NCBI GenBank assembly: GCA_022376925.1
Contig: JAIOJX010000005.1
Location: 89,873,001 to 89,937,000, forward strand
From: Tragulus kanchil
Lineage: Eukaryota > Chordata > Mammalia > Artiodactyla > Tragulidae
Length of the DNA: 64,000 nucleotides
Direction of reading: 5' to 3'
The number at the start of each line of letters is the position of its first letter. Position 1 is the first letter of the stretch. A model generated the notes under the pieces. The model worked only from the letters and a program-made list of their open reading frames with translations, did not search any database and had not been told where the DNA came from. Positions 11,153 through 22,664 of this stretch are shown here, piece after piece. A program made the position numbers and the translations under genes.

Positions 11153-11187
11153 CCTTTCCTTCCTTCCTTCCTTCCCTCCCTCCCTCC
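11153..11187. repeat. (TTCC)n/(TCCC)n microsatellite, second copy
   Basis: Duplicate of 10147-10184, 4 bp shorter. Confidence 0.85.
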
Positions 11188-11385
11188 ATTTCTTTTCTTC
11201 TCCAAGCAAACCACTGTATTTTTCCTCCTCTGCACCTCCATACTACTTTGTTTTTATCTCTATTTTAGAGTTTTAAACACTATATGCTATACTTACTATG
11301 TAAATATCTACTACTTCTGAGAGACTGAGTTCCTTGAGACCAAAGGATTGTTCTGTGTTCCGTAAGGCTGTCCTAGAGCACTTGC

Positions 11386-11776
11386 TGTGGACTGACTGGT
11401 GTCCCCTCCCCGAATTTGTAAATCCATGTGTTGAAGTCTTAACTCTCAGGGTGGCCGTATATGAAGGTAGGCGCTACAGGGAGGTACTAAAGTTAAACAA
11501 AGTCATATGAATGGAGCTTTGATAATAATAATATTAGTGTCCTTATAAGAAGAGACACCAGAGGTGAGCACATTTGCTGTCTGTGTGAAGACACAGCACG
11601 ATGGCAGCCATCTACAAGCCAGGAAGAACGCTCTCACCAGAAACCTAACTGGTGGGCACCTTTATCTTGGACTTCTCAGCCTCTATAGCTGTGGAAACCT
11701 CAAACTGGGTGGCATTAACATTTATTTCCACCAGATCTGTGATATTTTGTCATCGTAGCCCAAACAGACTAATATA
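11386..11776 (+). repeat. MLT1-type MaLR LTR, second copy
   Basis: Identical to 10382-10772. A product of tandem duplication 3, not a second integration. Confidence 0.8.
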
Positions 11777-11848
11777 GTACCTGATACATACAAGATGCTC
11801 AGTAAGTTTATTCAGTTAAGTAGGATGAAGGTATGAAGAATACCAGCT

Positions 11849-11989
11849 ACCAACATTTATGAGTCCTCTCTCTGTGACAGCAACTCTGTAAAGCGCTATT
11901 ACTAGACCCATTTTATAGATGATAACTGAAACTTAGAAAACTGAGAGTGCCCAGAGTCACAGAGCTTGTAGTTGAGCCCATAGATGGAC
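11849..11989 (+). repeat. MIR relic, second copy
   Basis: Identical to 10845-10985 through tandem duplication 3. Confidence 0.7.
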
Positions 11990-12002
11990 TCCATTGCCAA
12001 AA

Positions 12003-12545
12003 TTCTTTTTGTTTATTCTTTTTAATTTTATTGAAGTAAATGTACAACACTGTGTTAATTTCTGCTGTACAGCAAAGTGATTGATTTACATATATATGTA
12101 TATTTTTTCATATTCCTTTCTATTGTGGTTTATCATTGGATATTGAACATAGTTCCCCATGTTATACCACAGGGCATTGTTACTTATCCACCCTATAATA
12201 TAATCGCTGGTGTCTGCTATTTATGATATTCTCATTTCTCCCCCACTCTCTCACTTGGCAACTGCATGTCTGTACTCTGTGAGTCTGTTGTGTAGATAGG
12301 ATGATTTGTGTCATATTTTAATACCATGTATAAGTGAAATCACGTGATATTTGTCTTTTTCTTTCTTTACTTCAGTTAGTATGATAATCTCTAGGTCCAT
12401 CCATGTTGCTGCAAATGGCATTACTTCATTTTTTTTTTAATGGCTAAGGTTCCACTCCTCATCTTCTCGACTCATTTACCTGTTGATGGACATTTTGGTT
12501 GTTTCTGTGTCTTGGTTGTGTAAATAGTGCTGCTTTGACAAGCCA
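12003..12545 (-). mobile_element. L1 3' fragment, antisense
   Basis: Plus-strand text is the reverse complement of an artiodactyl L1 3' UTR and ORF2 end. Landmarks in order are TTTTATTGAAGTAAATGTAC, GCTGTACAGCAAAGTGATTG, GATATTGAACATAGTTCCCC, TGTGAGTCTGTTGTGTAGAT, TATAAGTGAAATCACGTGAT, AGTATGATAATCTCTAGGTC, CATCCATGTTGCTGCAAATG and GTTGATGGACATTTTGG. It is truncated soon after ATAGTGCTGC, so only the last few hundred bp of the element remain. No intact reading frame. Confidence 0.9.
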
Positions 12546-12611
12546 GGACTCTTGAATACATTAAATTTTTCTTGAATAAGATGAAATTTCCTATCTAGGC
12601 CCTCTGTCGTT

Positions 12612-12845
12612 CAGTAGAGTAGCTACCAACCACATGTAGCTCTGGAGCCTTTGAAATATGGCCTATCTGTATTGACATGTGTCTAGGTGTCAAAGACTTA
12701 CTGTAACAAAAATGGATGTCAGTAGTTGAAATGGAGAACTAGTAATACTTACATATATATTAGGTTAAGTAAAATATATTCACTTTACCTTTTTATTGTG
12801 GCTACTAGAAAAATTTTTTTAAATGTGGCTCTATTACACTCTAGG
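12612..12845. repeat. Ancient non-autonomous DNA transposon (probable)
   Basis: Begins CAGTAGAGTAGCTACCAACC and includes CACATGTAGCTCTGGAGCC, TTTGAAATATGGCC, TAAGTAAAATATATTCACTT and ATTGTGGCTACTAGAAAA. This resembles a common old mammalian hAT-like element that opens with CAGTAGCCACATGTGGC. The family name is left open. Confidence 0.5.
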
Positions 12846-13231
12846 AGTATAGACTATTTCCTGAGACCTGGAGCACTATACTCTAGCTGTATGATATACT
12901 AGTATTCATAGATTCAAAAAGATCTATTTTTCATGTAGGGCTAAGACATGACAATTTAGAGACTCTTCCTTACTCCCTGGCTTCCTCTGATACCTGCCTT
13001 TTGGCCATCCCACTGACCTTTTGAGACTAGGCATTTGTTGTGGATAAAAGGATAAAAGGTCAGAGCTTCAGTCGAATTGGTATCTTGAGAAAAGGTCGGG
13101 CATCCAGGGAGTCATGCAACAAGCTTGGAGCCACTGGCCCAAATTTCATCTCTGAATAATCTGTGAATATCAGTTACAATAAATCTTGCGTCCGCTCAGT
13201 TGGAGGGGAGCCACAGCTCAAAAGAAGATAT
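12846..13231. other. Unassigned DNA
   Basis: Nothing recognised between the DNA-transposon relic and tandem duplication 4. Confidence 0.5.
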
Positions 13232-13490
13232 TTCAAAGGAATTAGTAATCAATTCCTCACTTCCTCTAGGGCAGGAAGCTGCTTCCAGTAAACCCAGAAT
13301 TGGCTGTGCTAGAATCCCACAGCTCTCCCCAACTAGCAGGCTGAGGTCATGGGGACAGGGAGTCATTTTCAAACAGATGAGTAGAGAAAATACACAAAGC
13401 AGATAAGAAAAGATTAGCCGTTCTGTCTCACCAGATTATCACAGGAGGCAAAGAATAAAGGAGGAAGATGTGTGATTTGTATAAATAGAT

Positions 13491-13688
13491 AATAGTTGAT
13501 CAGTTGTGTCTGACTCTTTGAGACCCCATGGACTGTAGTCCTCCGGGTTCCTCTGTCCATGGAATTCTCCAAGGAAGAATACTGGAGTGGGCTGCTATTC
13601 TCTTCTCCAAAGGAGCTTCCTGACCCAGGGATTGAACCCAGCTCTATTGCATTGCAAGCAGATTCTTTACTGTCTGATCCACCAGAGG
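13491..13688 (-). repeat. Bov-tA-type SINE
   Basis: Antisense Bov-tA: GATCAGTTGTGTCTGACTC, AGACCCCATGGACTGTAG, TCTGTCCATGGAATTCTCC, GCTTCCTGACCCAGGGATTG, and the tRNA-like end GCAAGCAGATTCTTTACTG with TGATCCACCAGAGG. Nearly full length, diverged by several percent or more. Confidence 0.9.
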
Positions 13689-14596
13689 TGCTTGTCAGAT
13701 AAACCCATCTAGGCCATATCTTTTGGAAAATAGAAAATGAATACCAGTATATGTCAGTAAATGAATCTATCAGCGTCTGCTTTTTAGTTTCTGTGCCAGG
13801 AGAACTCTTACACACTCCAGTCTGAGTCAGAAGAAAGGAAAGTTGGGGGAGCCCTACTTTTCCTGCCTTTCTAAGGGATAAATAAATTCTGAAAATGTTA
13901 TGATGACATTTTGTGTTTCTCCAGAGTGCCCTAGTTTCATGTAATTATTTCAGATTTTTTTTTTCCAGTGCGGTAAGTTTCTCTGGTTGTCAACCCCTGG
14001 AAACCAAATGATTCTCCATAGTTTTGCAGACTCACAGGCTAGACATGTGTGCCCAGGCTGTAGTGTTTAGGGCAGTCTCTGCTGAGCATTTGCAGAGTGC
14101 TGCAGGAGGTGTTTCCTGCCATTTCTTCTCTGGATTTCCTGTGTGCTTGGGACCGAGTCCTGTCTAAACTCCTATGTCAGTAGTGAAAGGGCTTTGTAAG
14201 CAATATCAGGGGGAATTTCCTCTGGCAGGGCTTGCCTGTCTGCTCCTCCTTCATTTACAGAGCACTACGTTAACTTCAAAGGTCCTTTTTTCCTGAAGAG
14301 AACTCGCTTGTATTACAATAGAAAAGAAAGGAAAATATTCAAAGGAATTAGTAATCAATTCCTCACTTCCTCTAGGGCAGGAAGCTGCTTCCAGTAAACC
14401 CAGAATTGGCTGTGCTAGAATCCCACAGCTCTCCCCAACTAGCAGGCTGAGGTCATGGGGACAGGGAGTCATTTTCAAACAGATGAGTAGAGAAAATACA
14501 CAAAGCAGATAAGAAAAGATTAGCCGTTCTGTCTCACCAGATTATCACAGGAGGCAAAGAATAAAGGAGGAAGATGTGTGATTTGTATAAATAGAT

Positions 14597-14794
14597 AATA
14601 GTTGATCAGTTGTGTCTGACTCTTTGAGACCCCATGGACTGTAGTCCTCCGGGTTCCTCTGTCCATGGAATTCTCCAAGGAAGAATACTGGAGTGGGCTG
14701 CTATTCTCTTCTCCAAAGGAGCTTCCTGACCCAGGGATTGAACCCAGCTCTATTGCATTGCAAGCAGATTCTTTACTGTCTGATCCACCAGAGG
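14597..14794 (-). repeat. Bov-tA-type SINE, second copy
   Basis: Duplicate of 13491-13688 through tandem duplication 4. Confidence 0.9.
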
Positions 14795-15439
14795 TGCTTG
14801 TCAGATAAACCCATCTAGGCCATATCTTTTGGAAAATAGAAAATGAATACCAGTATATGTCAGTAAATGAATCTATCAGCGTCTGCTTTTTAGTTTCTGT
14901 GCCAGGAGAACTCTTACACACTCCAGTCTGAGTCAGAAGAAAGGAAAGTTGGGGGAGCCCTACTTTTCCTGCCTTTCTAAGGGATAAATAAATTCTGAAA
15001 ATGTTATGATGACATTTTGTGTTTCTCCAGAGTGCCCTAGTTTCATGTAATTATTTCAGATTTTTTTTTTCCAGTGCGGTAAGTTTCTCTGGTTGTCAAC
15101 CCCTGGAAACCAAATGATTCTCCATAGTTTTGCAGACTCACAGGCTAGACATGTGTGCCCAGGCTGTAGTGTTTAGGGCAGTCTCTGCTGAGCATTTGCA
15201 GAGTGCTGCAGGAGGTGTTTCCTGCCATTTCTTCTCTGGATTTCCTGTGTGCTTGGGACCGAGTCCTGTCTAAACTCCTATGTCAGTAGTGAAAGGGCTT
15301 TGTAAGCAATATCAGGGGGAATTTCCTCTGGCAGGGCTTGCCTGTCTGCTCCTCCTTCATTTACAGAGCACTACGTTAACTTCAAAGGTCCCTATGTGTA
15401 TTAAGACCATTCTTCTGAAGAGAACAAAATCATAGAGCC

Positions 15440-15890
15440 TTACAGATGGTAAAGGTTCGTAAAGTCATCTGTTGTCACCTCCTACTTTTATTTTTTTTAA
15501 TTTTTTTATTTTTGGGGGGTGGGTGGGGAGGGAGGGGGTGAGCGGGCAAGCAGGCCGCTTCTATTGGTCTTTCATCCACCCATTTTCATCCATCTTTGTT
15601 CTTTGGCCCATGTGAGCCTCCCATCACAGTGGCCTCTCTTGTCGCAGAGCACCGGCTCTGGGTGCATGCGCTCCAGAACTCCGGCTCGGTTGTTGGACAC
15701 ATCGGTCCAGCCGCTCCACACCACGTGGGATCTTCCCAGGCCAGGGATCGAACCGGCGCCCCTTGCGCTGCAAGGCAGTGTCCTTACCCACTGGACCACC
15801 AGGGAAGCCCCACCTCCTACTTTTTAAAGAAAGTGACCCAGCGAGGTTAAGTCCTTTTTGCACAGGGTCACATAATCTGGATCTCCTTTT
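15440..15890 (+). repeat. MIR-like relic interrupted by a young SINE
   Basis: Left part to 15490 has CATAGAGCCTTACAGATGG. Right part from 15826 has AAGAAAGTGACCCAGCGAGG, TTAAGTCCTTTTTGCACAGG and GTCACATAATCTGGATCTCC, recalling the MIR core order. The CHR-derived SINE at 15491-15810 sits between them. Confidence 0.45.
15491..15810 (-). mobile_element. CHR-1-derived SINE, full length, 15 bp TSD
   Basis: Flanking direct repeat CACCTCCTACTTTT(A/T) at 15476-15490 and 15811-15825 marks a recent L1-type insertion. In sense orientation the head has GGGGCTTCCCTGGTGGTCCA and GTGGGTAAGGACACTGCC (A box), and GGTTCGATCCC near 15746-15756 is a canonical Pol III B box. The body has a CHR-1-like CACGTGGTGTGGAGCGGC region and CGCATGCACCCAGAGCCGG. 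The extra tail includes GATGGATGAAAATGGGTGG, ATGAAAGACCAATAGAAG and a C-rich then A-rich end. One of the best-preserved copies in the window. Confidence 0.9.
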
Positions 15891-15990
15891 CTGCCATGGA
15901 AGGTCCTCTCATTTCTCTGCACAACTTCCAAGTCCTCATTTCATCTTCAAGAAGAAGCTGAATGGCAGGAGCCCAGTTTGAAATCGAGGT

Positions 15991-18151
15991 CAGGACTAAG
16001 TGACTGTCATTCGGGGACATTAAATATGGAAATCTGTACATGACGCAGGGAACACCTTGTCTCACAGTGACGTGGGGATTCCTGGCTGTGTCTGTTTCAT
16101 AGCAGATGTCATTTCTTTTAGTTAATATAGGTTACAAGTGCTAAGGTGCTTTTACTTGAACAGCAAATGTGCCTTTCCTCCTTCTTCAGCAGTGTAAATG
16201 GTGAATTTAGTATCCTTCCAAAAGTATGTTTCCTGGGAGAGAATGATCCTCTCCAGCAGCAGAGGAAATGCTTCCACTTTGGCCTTTTGTCCTGAACTGT
16301 CCCTCGGTGCCCTGACTTTATCTCCAGCCTCACTTTGTCAGCCTCCCCCACCCCTTGTCACACACAGGCTGTGACATTTCCACAATACTTTAAAGTGAAT
16401 GCCTCATGTTCTTAATGCCTCATGTTCTTGTCTTACCTGAGGGGAGCCCTCTGGTCTTCATTAAGCACACATCTCCTTTTGTGTCAAGCACACGGGACAG
16501 TGCAGTCAGTGGCATCTGTGATGTGGCTGCGTGGCTTTTGGCAGAGATGGTGTCACTGGGGAAAGTGCCCGTTCTCACACTTCACTGATATTTCCTGTCA
16601 CTTGTGGAATTTGTTTCCTGTTACCCTTGCGAACCCATGAAGCGTATTTTAAGCAGACACTTCCTGCTTCCGGAGCACTTGTAATACCCAAGACACAGAG
16701 TAATCTCAGATCAAACAGAAGGACCAAATGGCCAATTAAACTAAGCTGAAGTGGCACTCTAGTTCTACATACCTCTTGAGTGCCATATTATCATTTTTTT
16801 CAAAGGGGTTTTCATTGGGTGTGGTAGTTTGCGATAAGGCTTAATTTGTCCTAATGATATAAAAACATACCTTGCTGTATCCTGGTCACTTTAGCCCCAG
16901 GTTGGAAGTTAGAACTGCTTTTGAAACAACCAGTGGCATTGCTATTTAAAAAAAAACACACAATATCAGGCTCCACAGCTTGTGCATGCGATTTGCCCAT
17001 GGCTGTATAGAAATGCTCAAAAGAGCAAAACAGAGAACAAGGAATAAATCTGTTTTTTTACATGACTGCAGGAGACCCAGTTGAATCTCAGGACTAAGTG
17101 ACTGTCATTCGGGGACATTAAATATGGAAATCTGTACATGACGAGGGAACACCTTGTCTCACAGTGACGTGGGGATTCCTGGCTGTGTCTGTTTCATAGC
17201 AGATGTCATTTCTTTTAGTTAATATAGGTTACAAGTGCTAAGGTGCTTTTACTTGAACAGCAAATGTGCCTTTCCTCCTTCTTCAGCAGTGTAAATGGTG
17301 AATTTAGTATCCTTCCAAAAGTATGTTTCCTGGGAGAGAATGATCCTCTCCAGCAGCAGAGGAAATGCTTCCACTTTGGCCTTTTGTCCTGAACTGTCCC
17401 TCGGTGCCCTGACTTTATCTCCAGCCTCACTTTGTCAGCCTCCCCCACCCCTTGTCACACACAGGCTGTGACATTTCCACAATACTTTAAAGTGAATGCC
17501 TCATGTTCTTAATGCCTCATGTTCTTGTCTTACCTGAGGGGAGCCCTCTGGTCTTCATTAAGCACACATCTCCTTTTGTGTCAAGCACACGGGACAGTGC
17601 AGTCAGTGGCATCTGTGATGTGGCTGCGTGGCTTTTGGCAGAGATGGTGTCACTGGGGAAAGTGCCCGTTCTCACACTTCACTGATATTTCCTGTCACTT
17701 GTGGAATTTGTTTCCTGTTACCCTTGCGAACCCATGAAGCGTATTTTAAGCAGACACTTCCTGCTTCCGGAGCACTTGTAATACCCAAGACACAGAGTAA
17801 TCTCAGATCAAACAGAAGGACCAAATGGCCAATTAAACTAAGCTGAAGTGGCACTCTAGTTCTACATACCTCTTGAGTGCCATATTATCATTTTTTTCAA
17901 AGGGGTTTTCATTGGGTGTGGTAGTTTGCGATAAGGCTTAATTTGTCCTAATGATATAAAAACATACCTTGCTGTATCCTGGTCACTTTAGCCCCAGGTT
18001 GGAAGTTAGAACTGCTTTTGAAACAACCAGTGGCATTGCTATTTAAAAAAAAAAAAACACACAATATCAGGCTCCACAGCTTGTGCATGCGATTTGCCCA
18101 TGGCTGTATAGAAATGCTCAAAAGAGCAAAACAGAGAGAACAAGGAATAAA
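15991..18151. repeat. Tandem duplication 5 (unit ~1.1 kb)
   Basis: Copies 15991-17048 and 17089-18151, offset 1098 to 1103, with the A-run near 16950 longer in copy 2. The filler before copy 2 (GCAGGAGACCCAGTTGAATC) is a corrupted form of GCAGGAGCCCAGTTTGAAATC that precedes copy 1. Copy 2 thus truly begins a little earlier with errors. The end of copy 2 overlaps duplication 6. Confidence 0.95.
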
Positions 18152-20016
18152 GTACTTTATTTTGAATGTCATCTTGGCTTTCAAAATCCAAATGTCTAAA
18201 TGTTATTCTGAACCCAAAGAAGGCACTGAAAGTCTCCAATTCGTCTCTAAAGTAAAAACTCATATTAATTCATGCTAACTGTAGGAATTAAGAGATAAAG
18301 GGGACCGGGGAGCCTGTGTAGATGATCAGATGCTACCCAGAATTAATAGTAATTTACCCTGAGTCAAACTGCTTGAGCCTTGAAGATGGGGAATGCTGAA
18401 GCTGAAAATCTGAACAACATTGGCCCTGTTCCTATGCTTGGTTGAAAGTCTGCAAAGAGCAGAGTCAGCCCCGCCCTTCCCAAAGTCTCTTGCTGCCATG
18501 GACCAAAGCTTTCCTGCTTGTGGACTCACGTCAACATCAGTCCCTCCCCTGGCCACTTCCCTGGCCACACCCAGATGCTTAACCTCCACTCTCAGCTGCG
18601 ACGTCCCTTTTCAGCCCACTGGCCTCTTGGCCTCTGAGCCAGCCTAGCCCCTCTCTCCCCCTTTCTCCCTGAGCCCTTCTTCCCTCTTGGACCCCTTGCC
18701 CTGACTACTTACACCCAATATGAATAAACCTGTTCCTCCTCCCTTCCCTAGACTCTTCTCTGGTCTTGTCTTTTATACTTTTCTAACAGGGAACACACCT
18801 TGAAATGCAATTTACTCAAACTCAGTTGGTGCTGGATGGGTACATTTTGTTCTGATGGATGAGATATTTGCTTCCTGGGAGTGTTTTTCTTCATGGCAGG
18901 AATGCTCTTTAAAAATATACCTCTCCCAGTGAAGTGGCCAATTAAACTCTAGTTCTACATACCTCTTGAGTGCCATATTATCATTTTTTTCAAAGGGGTT
19001 TTCATTGGGTGTGGTAGTTTGCGATAAGGCTTAATTTGTCCTAATGATATAAAAACATACCTTGCTGTATCCTGGTCACTTTAGCCCCAGGTTGGAAGTT
19101 AGAACTGCTTTTGAAACAACCAGTGGCATTGCTATTTAAAAAAAAACACACAATATCAGGCTCCACAGCTTGTGCATGCGATTTGCCCATGGCTGTATAG
19201 AAATGCTCAAAAGAGCAAAACAGAGAGAACAAGGAATAAAGTACTTTATTTTGAATGTCATCTTGGCTTTCAAAATCCAAATGTCTAAATGTTATTCTGA
19301 ACCCAAAGAAGGCACTGAAAGTCTCCAATTCGTCTCTAAAGTAAAAACTCATATTAATTCATGCTAACTGTAGGAATTAAGAGATAAAGGGGACCGGGGA
19401 GCCTGTGTAGATGATCAGATGCTACCCAGAATTAATAGTAATTTACCCTGAGTCAAACTGCTTGAGCCTTGAAGATGGGGAATGCTGAAGCTGAAAATCT
19501 GAACAACATTGGCCCTGTTCCTATGCTTGGTTGAAAGTCTGCAAAGAGCAGAGTCAGCCCCGCCCTTCCCAAAGTCTCTTGCTGCCATGGACCAAAGCTT
19601 TCCTGCTTGTGGACTCACGTCAACATCAGTCCCTCCCCTGGCCATTTCCCTGGCCACACCCAGATGCTTAACCTCCACTCTCAGCTGCGACGTCCCTTTT
19701 CAGCCCACTGGCCTCTTGGCCTCTGAGCCAGCCTAGCCCCTCTCTCCCCCTTTCTCCCTGAGCCCTTCTTCCCTCTTGGACCCCTTGCCCTGACTACTTA
19801 CACCCAATATGAATAAACCTGTTCCTCCTCCCTTCCCTAGACTCTTCTCTGGTCTTGTCTTTTATACTTTTCTAACAGGGAACACACCTTGAAATGCAAT
19901 TTACTCAAACTCAGTTGGTGCTGGATGGGTACATTTTGTTCTGATGGATGAGATATTTGCTTCCTGGGAGTGTTTTTCTTCATGGCAGGAATGCTCTTTA
20001 AAAATATACCTCTCCC
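17854..20016. repeat. Tandem duplication 6 (unit ~1.09 kb)
   Basis: Copies 17854-18927 and 18947-20016, offset 1093 falling to 1089. The 19 bp filler AGTGAAGTGGCCAATTAAA is a shuffled short form of the sequence before copy 1 (GGCCAATTAAAC ... GAAGTGGCAC). Overlap with duplication 5 makes 17854-18151 one of three copies (16757-17048, 17854-18151, 18947-19240). The third is 3 bp shorter in its A-run. Confidence 0.95.
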
Positions 20017-21918
20017 TAGTTGAGGAGCCCAAAACCCCTTTATGATTTAAAATTTAAAAGTGACTGGCCATTGTCAAAGTAAAAGGCACAAAGCACCCGA
20101 GCACTGGGTGTTGGCAGGCTAGAGATTACCTCTGCTTTACCTTCCTCTTTGTTCTTTGAACAAACAGGTTATAATTTGAAAAAAATGGTTAAGGGAGGCA
20201 TATATGATGATAAATGTCAGAGATTGCCTTGGGCAGGTATAAAACACTAGCTGCCTAGGTTTGCCTGCTTTCCTTCGTGCCTTAAAATCCTTTGAGAGAG
20301 GCTTTGTCCACTCTCAATGTCTGTGTTTTTGTCATTGGTTGGCATGCTCACAACAAGTCCTAGAAAACAAGATATACAACATTGCATCAGCTCCTTCAAA
20401 AGCTTCCCTGATAAACCTGAATAAGAGCTATGGTGCAGCGTTTAAGTTACCATTCTGACTGGTGCTATCCAGAAATTCCTGTCTGAAGCTGTTAAATAGG
20501 AAATCTTGTTTGCTGATGATGTGGGAAACCTGCATTTGATAGCTTTGTAAAAACCAGGAATGGTACTTGTCCCTGAATTTCATTTCTCATTTTACAATAA
20601 GGCAGTAGGTAGAGAGGAACATAAATCAGTATTGTCACCTTAATATTTATTGTGATCCTAGTTTGTGCCCATCATCATGTTTCCTCTTTTATCCTAAGCA
20701 TGGAATTTCAAGTGAATTTTTTCGTGACCTGGAACATTGCATTCAGTTGTGCTTCAGAATTGCTTCAAAATTGAGTTTATTAAAAAGACTCTCAGAACAG
20801 TGACTTTTTCTGTGCCCACTGCCCTAGCCCCTAGCCCCTCTCTCCCCCTTTCTCCCTGAGCCCTTCTTCCCTCTTGGACCCCTTGCCCTGACTACTTACA
20901 CCCAATATGAATAAACCTGTTCCTCCTCCCTTCCCTAGACTCTTCTCTGGTCTTGTCTTTTATACTTTTCTAACAGGGAACACACCTTGAAATGCAATTT
21001 ACTCAAACTCAGTTGGTGCTGGATGGGTACATTTTGTTCTGATGGATGAGATATTTGCTTCCTGGGAGTGTTTTTCTTCATGGCAGGAATGCTCTTTAAA
21101 AATATACCTCTCCCTAGTTGAGGAGCCCAAAACCCCTTTATGATTTAAAATTTAAAAGTGACTGGCCATTGTCAAAGTAAAAGGCACAAAGCACCCGAGC
21201 ACTGGGTGTTGGCAGGCTAGAGATTACCTCTGCTTTACCTTCCTCTTTGTTCTTTGAACAAACAGGTTATAATTTGAAAAAAAATGGTTAAGGGAGGCAT
21301 ATATGATGATAAATGTCAGAGATTGCCTTGGGCAGGTATAAAACACTAGCTGCCTAGGTTTGCCTGCTTTCCTTCGTGCCTTAAAATCCTTTGAGAGAGG
21401 CTTTGTCCACTCTCAATGTCTGTGTTTTTGTCATTGGTTGGCATGCTCACAACAAGTCCTAGAAAACAAGATATACAACATTGCATCAGCTCCTTCAAAA
21501 GCTTCCCTGATAAACCTGAATAAGAGCTATGGTGCAGCGTTTAAGTTACCATTCTGACTGGTGCTATCCAGAAATTCCTGTCTGAAGCTGTTAAATAGGA
21601 AATCTTGTTTGCTGATGATGTGGGAAACCTGCATTTGATAGCTTTGTAAAAACCAGGAATGGTACTTGTCCCTGAATTTCATTTCTCATTTTACAATAAG
21701 GCAGTAGGTAGAGAGGAACATAAATCAGTATTGTCACCTTAATATTTATTGTGATCCTAGTTTGTGCCCATCATCATGTTTCCTCTTTTATCCTAAGCAT
21801 GGAATTTCAAGTGAATTTTTTCTCGTGACCTGGAACATTGCATTCAGTTGTGCTTCAGAATTGCTTCAAAATTGAGTTTATTAAAAGAAAACTGACTCTC
21901 AGAACAGTGACTTTTTCT
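19732..21918. repeat. Tandem duplication 7 (unit ~1.1 kb)
   Basis: Copies 19732-20811 and 20830-21918, offset 1098 rising to 1107. The indels lie close to the end of copy 1 (near 20720-20790): TTTTTTCGTGACC against TTTTTTCTCGTGACC and a missing GAAAACT-like stretch. The segment 19732-20016 exists three times because duplication 6 also covers it. Confidence 0.95.
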
Positions 21919-21987
21919 TATTGAACTTTCACAGCTGTGTAATTGTGATGTTAACAGAAAGGACTGATTTTCAAAATAGTGGAATCC

Positions 21988-22215
21988 GGGCTTTCCTGGT
22001 GGTCCAGTGGGTAAATGGGTAAAGAGTCCACCTTGCAGTGCAAGGGGCACCAGTTCCATCCCTGGCCTGGGAAGATCCCCCATGCCTTGGAGCAGCTGAA
22101 CCTGTGTGTCCAATTGCGAGCCAGCGCTCATGGAGTGCATGGAGAGAGGCCACTGCAGTGGGAGACCCACACAGGCCAAAGAATAAAGATGAATAAAATT
22201 AAATAAATAAAAAAC
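21988..22215 (+). mobile_element. CHR-1-derived SINE
   Basis: Head GGGCTTTCCTGGTGGTCCAG, a small extra GTAAATGGG repeat in the A-box region, GTTCCATCCCTGGCC (B box with a C for G), body GAGCCAGCGCTCATGGAG, and tail GGCCAAAGAATAAAGATG with AATAAATAAA. Shorter and more diverged than the 15491 copy. Confidence 0.8.
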
Positions 22216-22440
22216 CAGTAAAAGAGGCCAAAATTTAAAAAATATTTTAAAAAATTTGAATACAAAAAATAACCGGTGCCATAGGAGATTTCATTTATCA
22301 GCATCAAGATTGTGCTGAATTCAACCTCAGAGTTGTACTATTCAGCTACAGGATTGCTAAAGAATTGTAACCAAAGTGACAAAGTTAGGAGGTCCTCCAG
22401 ACACCACCACATCATGACATTTACAACCGATTCATATATG

Positions 22441-22664
22441 TGTGTGCTCAATTGCTCAGTCATGTCCAGCTCTTTGTGGCCCCCTGGCCTGTGGCCCCTC
22501 CCCCCAGGCTCCTCTGTCCATGGAATTTTCCAGGCAAGAATATTGGAATGGGTTGCCATTTCATACTCCAGGGGATCTTTCTGACCCAGGGATCAGACCC
22601 AAAACTTTTGGATCTCCAGCATTGGCAGGCAGATTCTTTACCACTAAGCCACCTGGGAAGCCCC
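22441..22664 (-). repeat. Bov-tA-type SINE
   Basis: Antisense, nearly full length: TCAATTGCTCAGTCATGTCC, AGCTCTTTGTGGCCCCCTGG, TCTGTCCATGGAATTTTCC, TCTTTCTGACCCAGGGATC, and the tRNA-like end GGCAGGCAGATTCTTTACCA followed by AAGCCACCTGGGAAGCCCC. Diverged from the consensus at several sites. Confidence 0.92.

Larger units (their letters stand above)
10087..12078. repeat. Tandem duplication 3 (unit ~1.0 kb)
   Basis: Copies about 10087-11074 and 11095-12078, offset 1008 falling to 1004 because the TTCC/TCCC microsatellite is 4 bp shorter in copy 2. The 20 bp filler at 11075-11094 fits neither copy exactly and resembles a garbled flank. Copy 1 stops inside an L1 3' end that continues properly only after copy 2. 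Confidence 0.95.
13232..15391. repeat. Tandem duplication 4 (unit 1106 bp, 52 bp filler)
   Basis: Copies 13232-14285 and 14338-15391, constant offset 1106. The filler 14286-14337 is informative. Its left part contains TTCCTGAAGAGAAC, matching TTCTGAAGAGAAC that follows copy 2 near 15412. Its right part (AAAAGAAAGGAAAATATTC) is a distorted version of AAAAGAAGATATTTC just before copy 1. So it reads as an error-rich tail of one contig joined to the error-rich head of the next. Confidence 0.96.

Noticed and set aside
15491..15810. tRNA gene, because of intact A- and B-box-like sequences
   Set aside because: The boxes belong to the tRNA-like head of a SINE. No cloverleaf with an anticodon arm and acceptor stem can be closed, and the body and A-rich tail follow.
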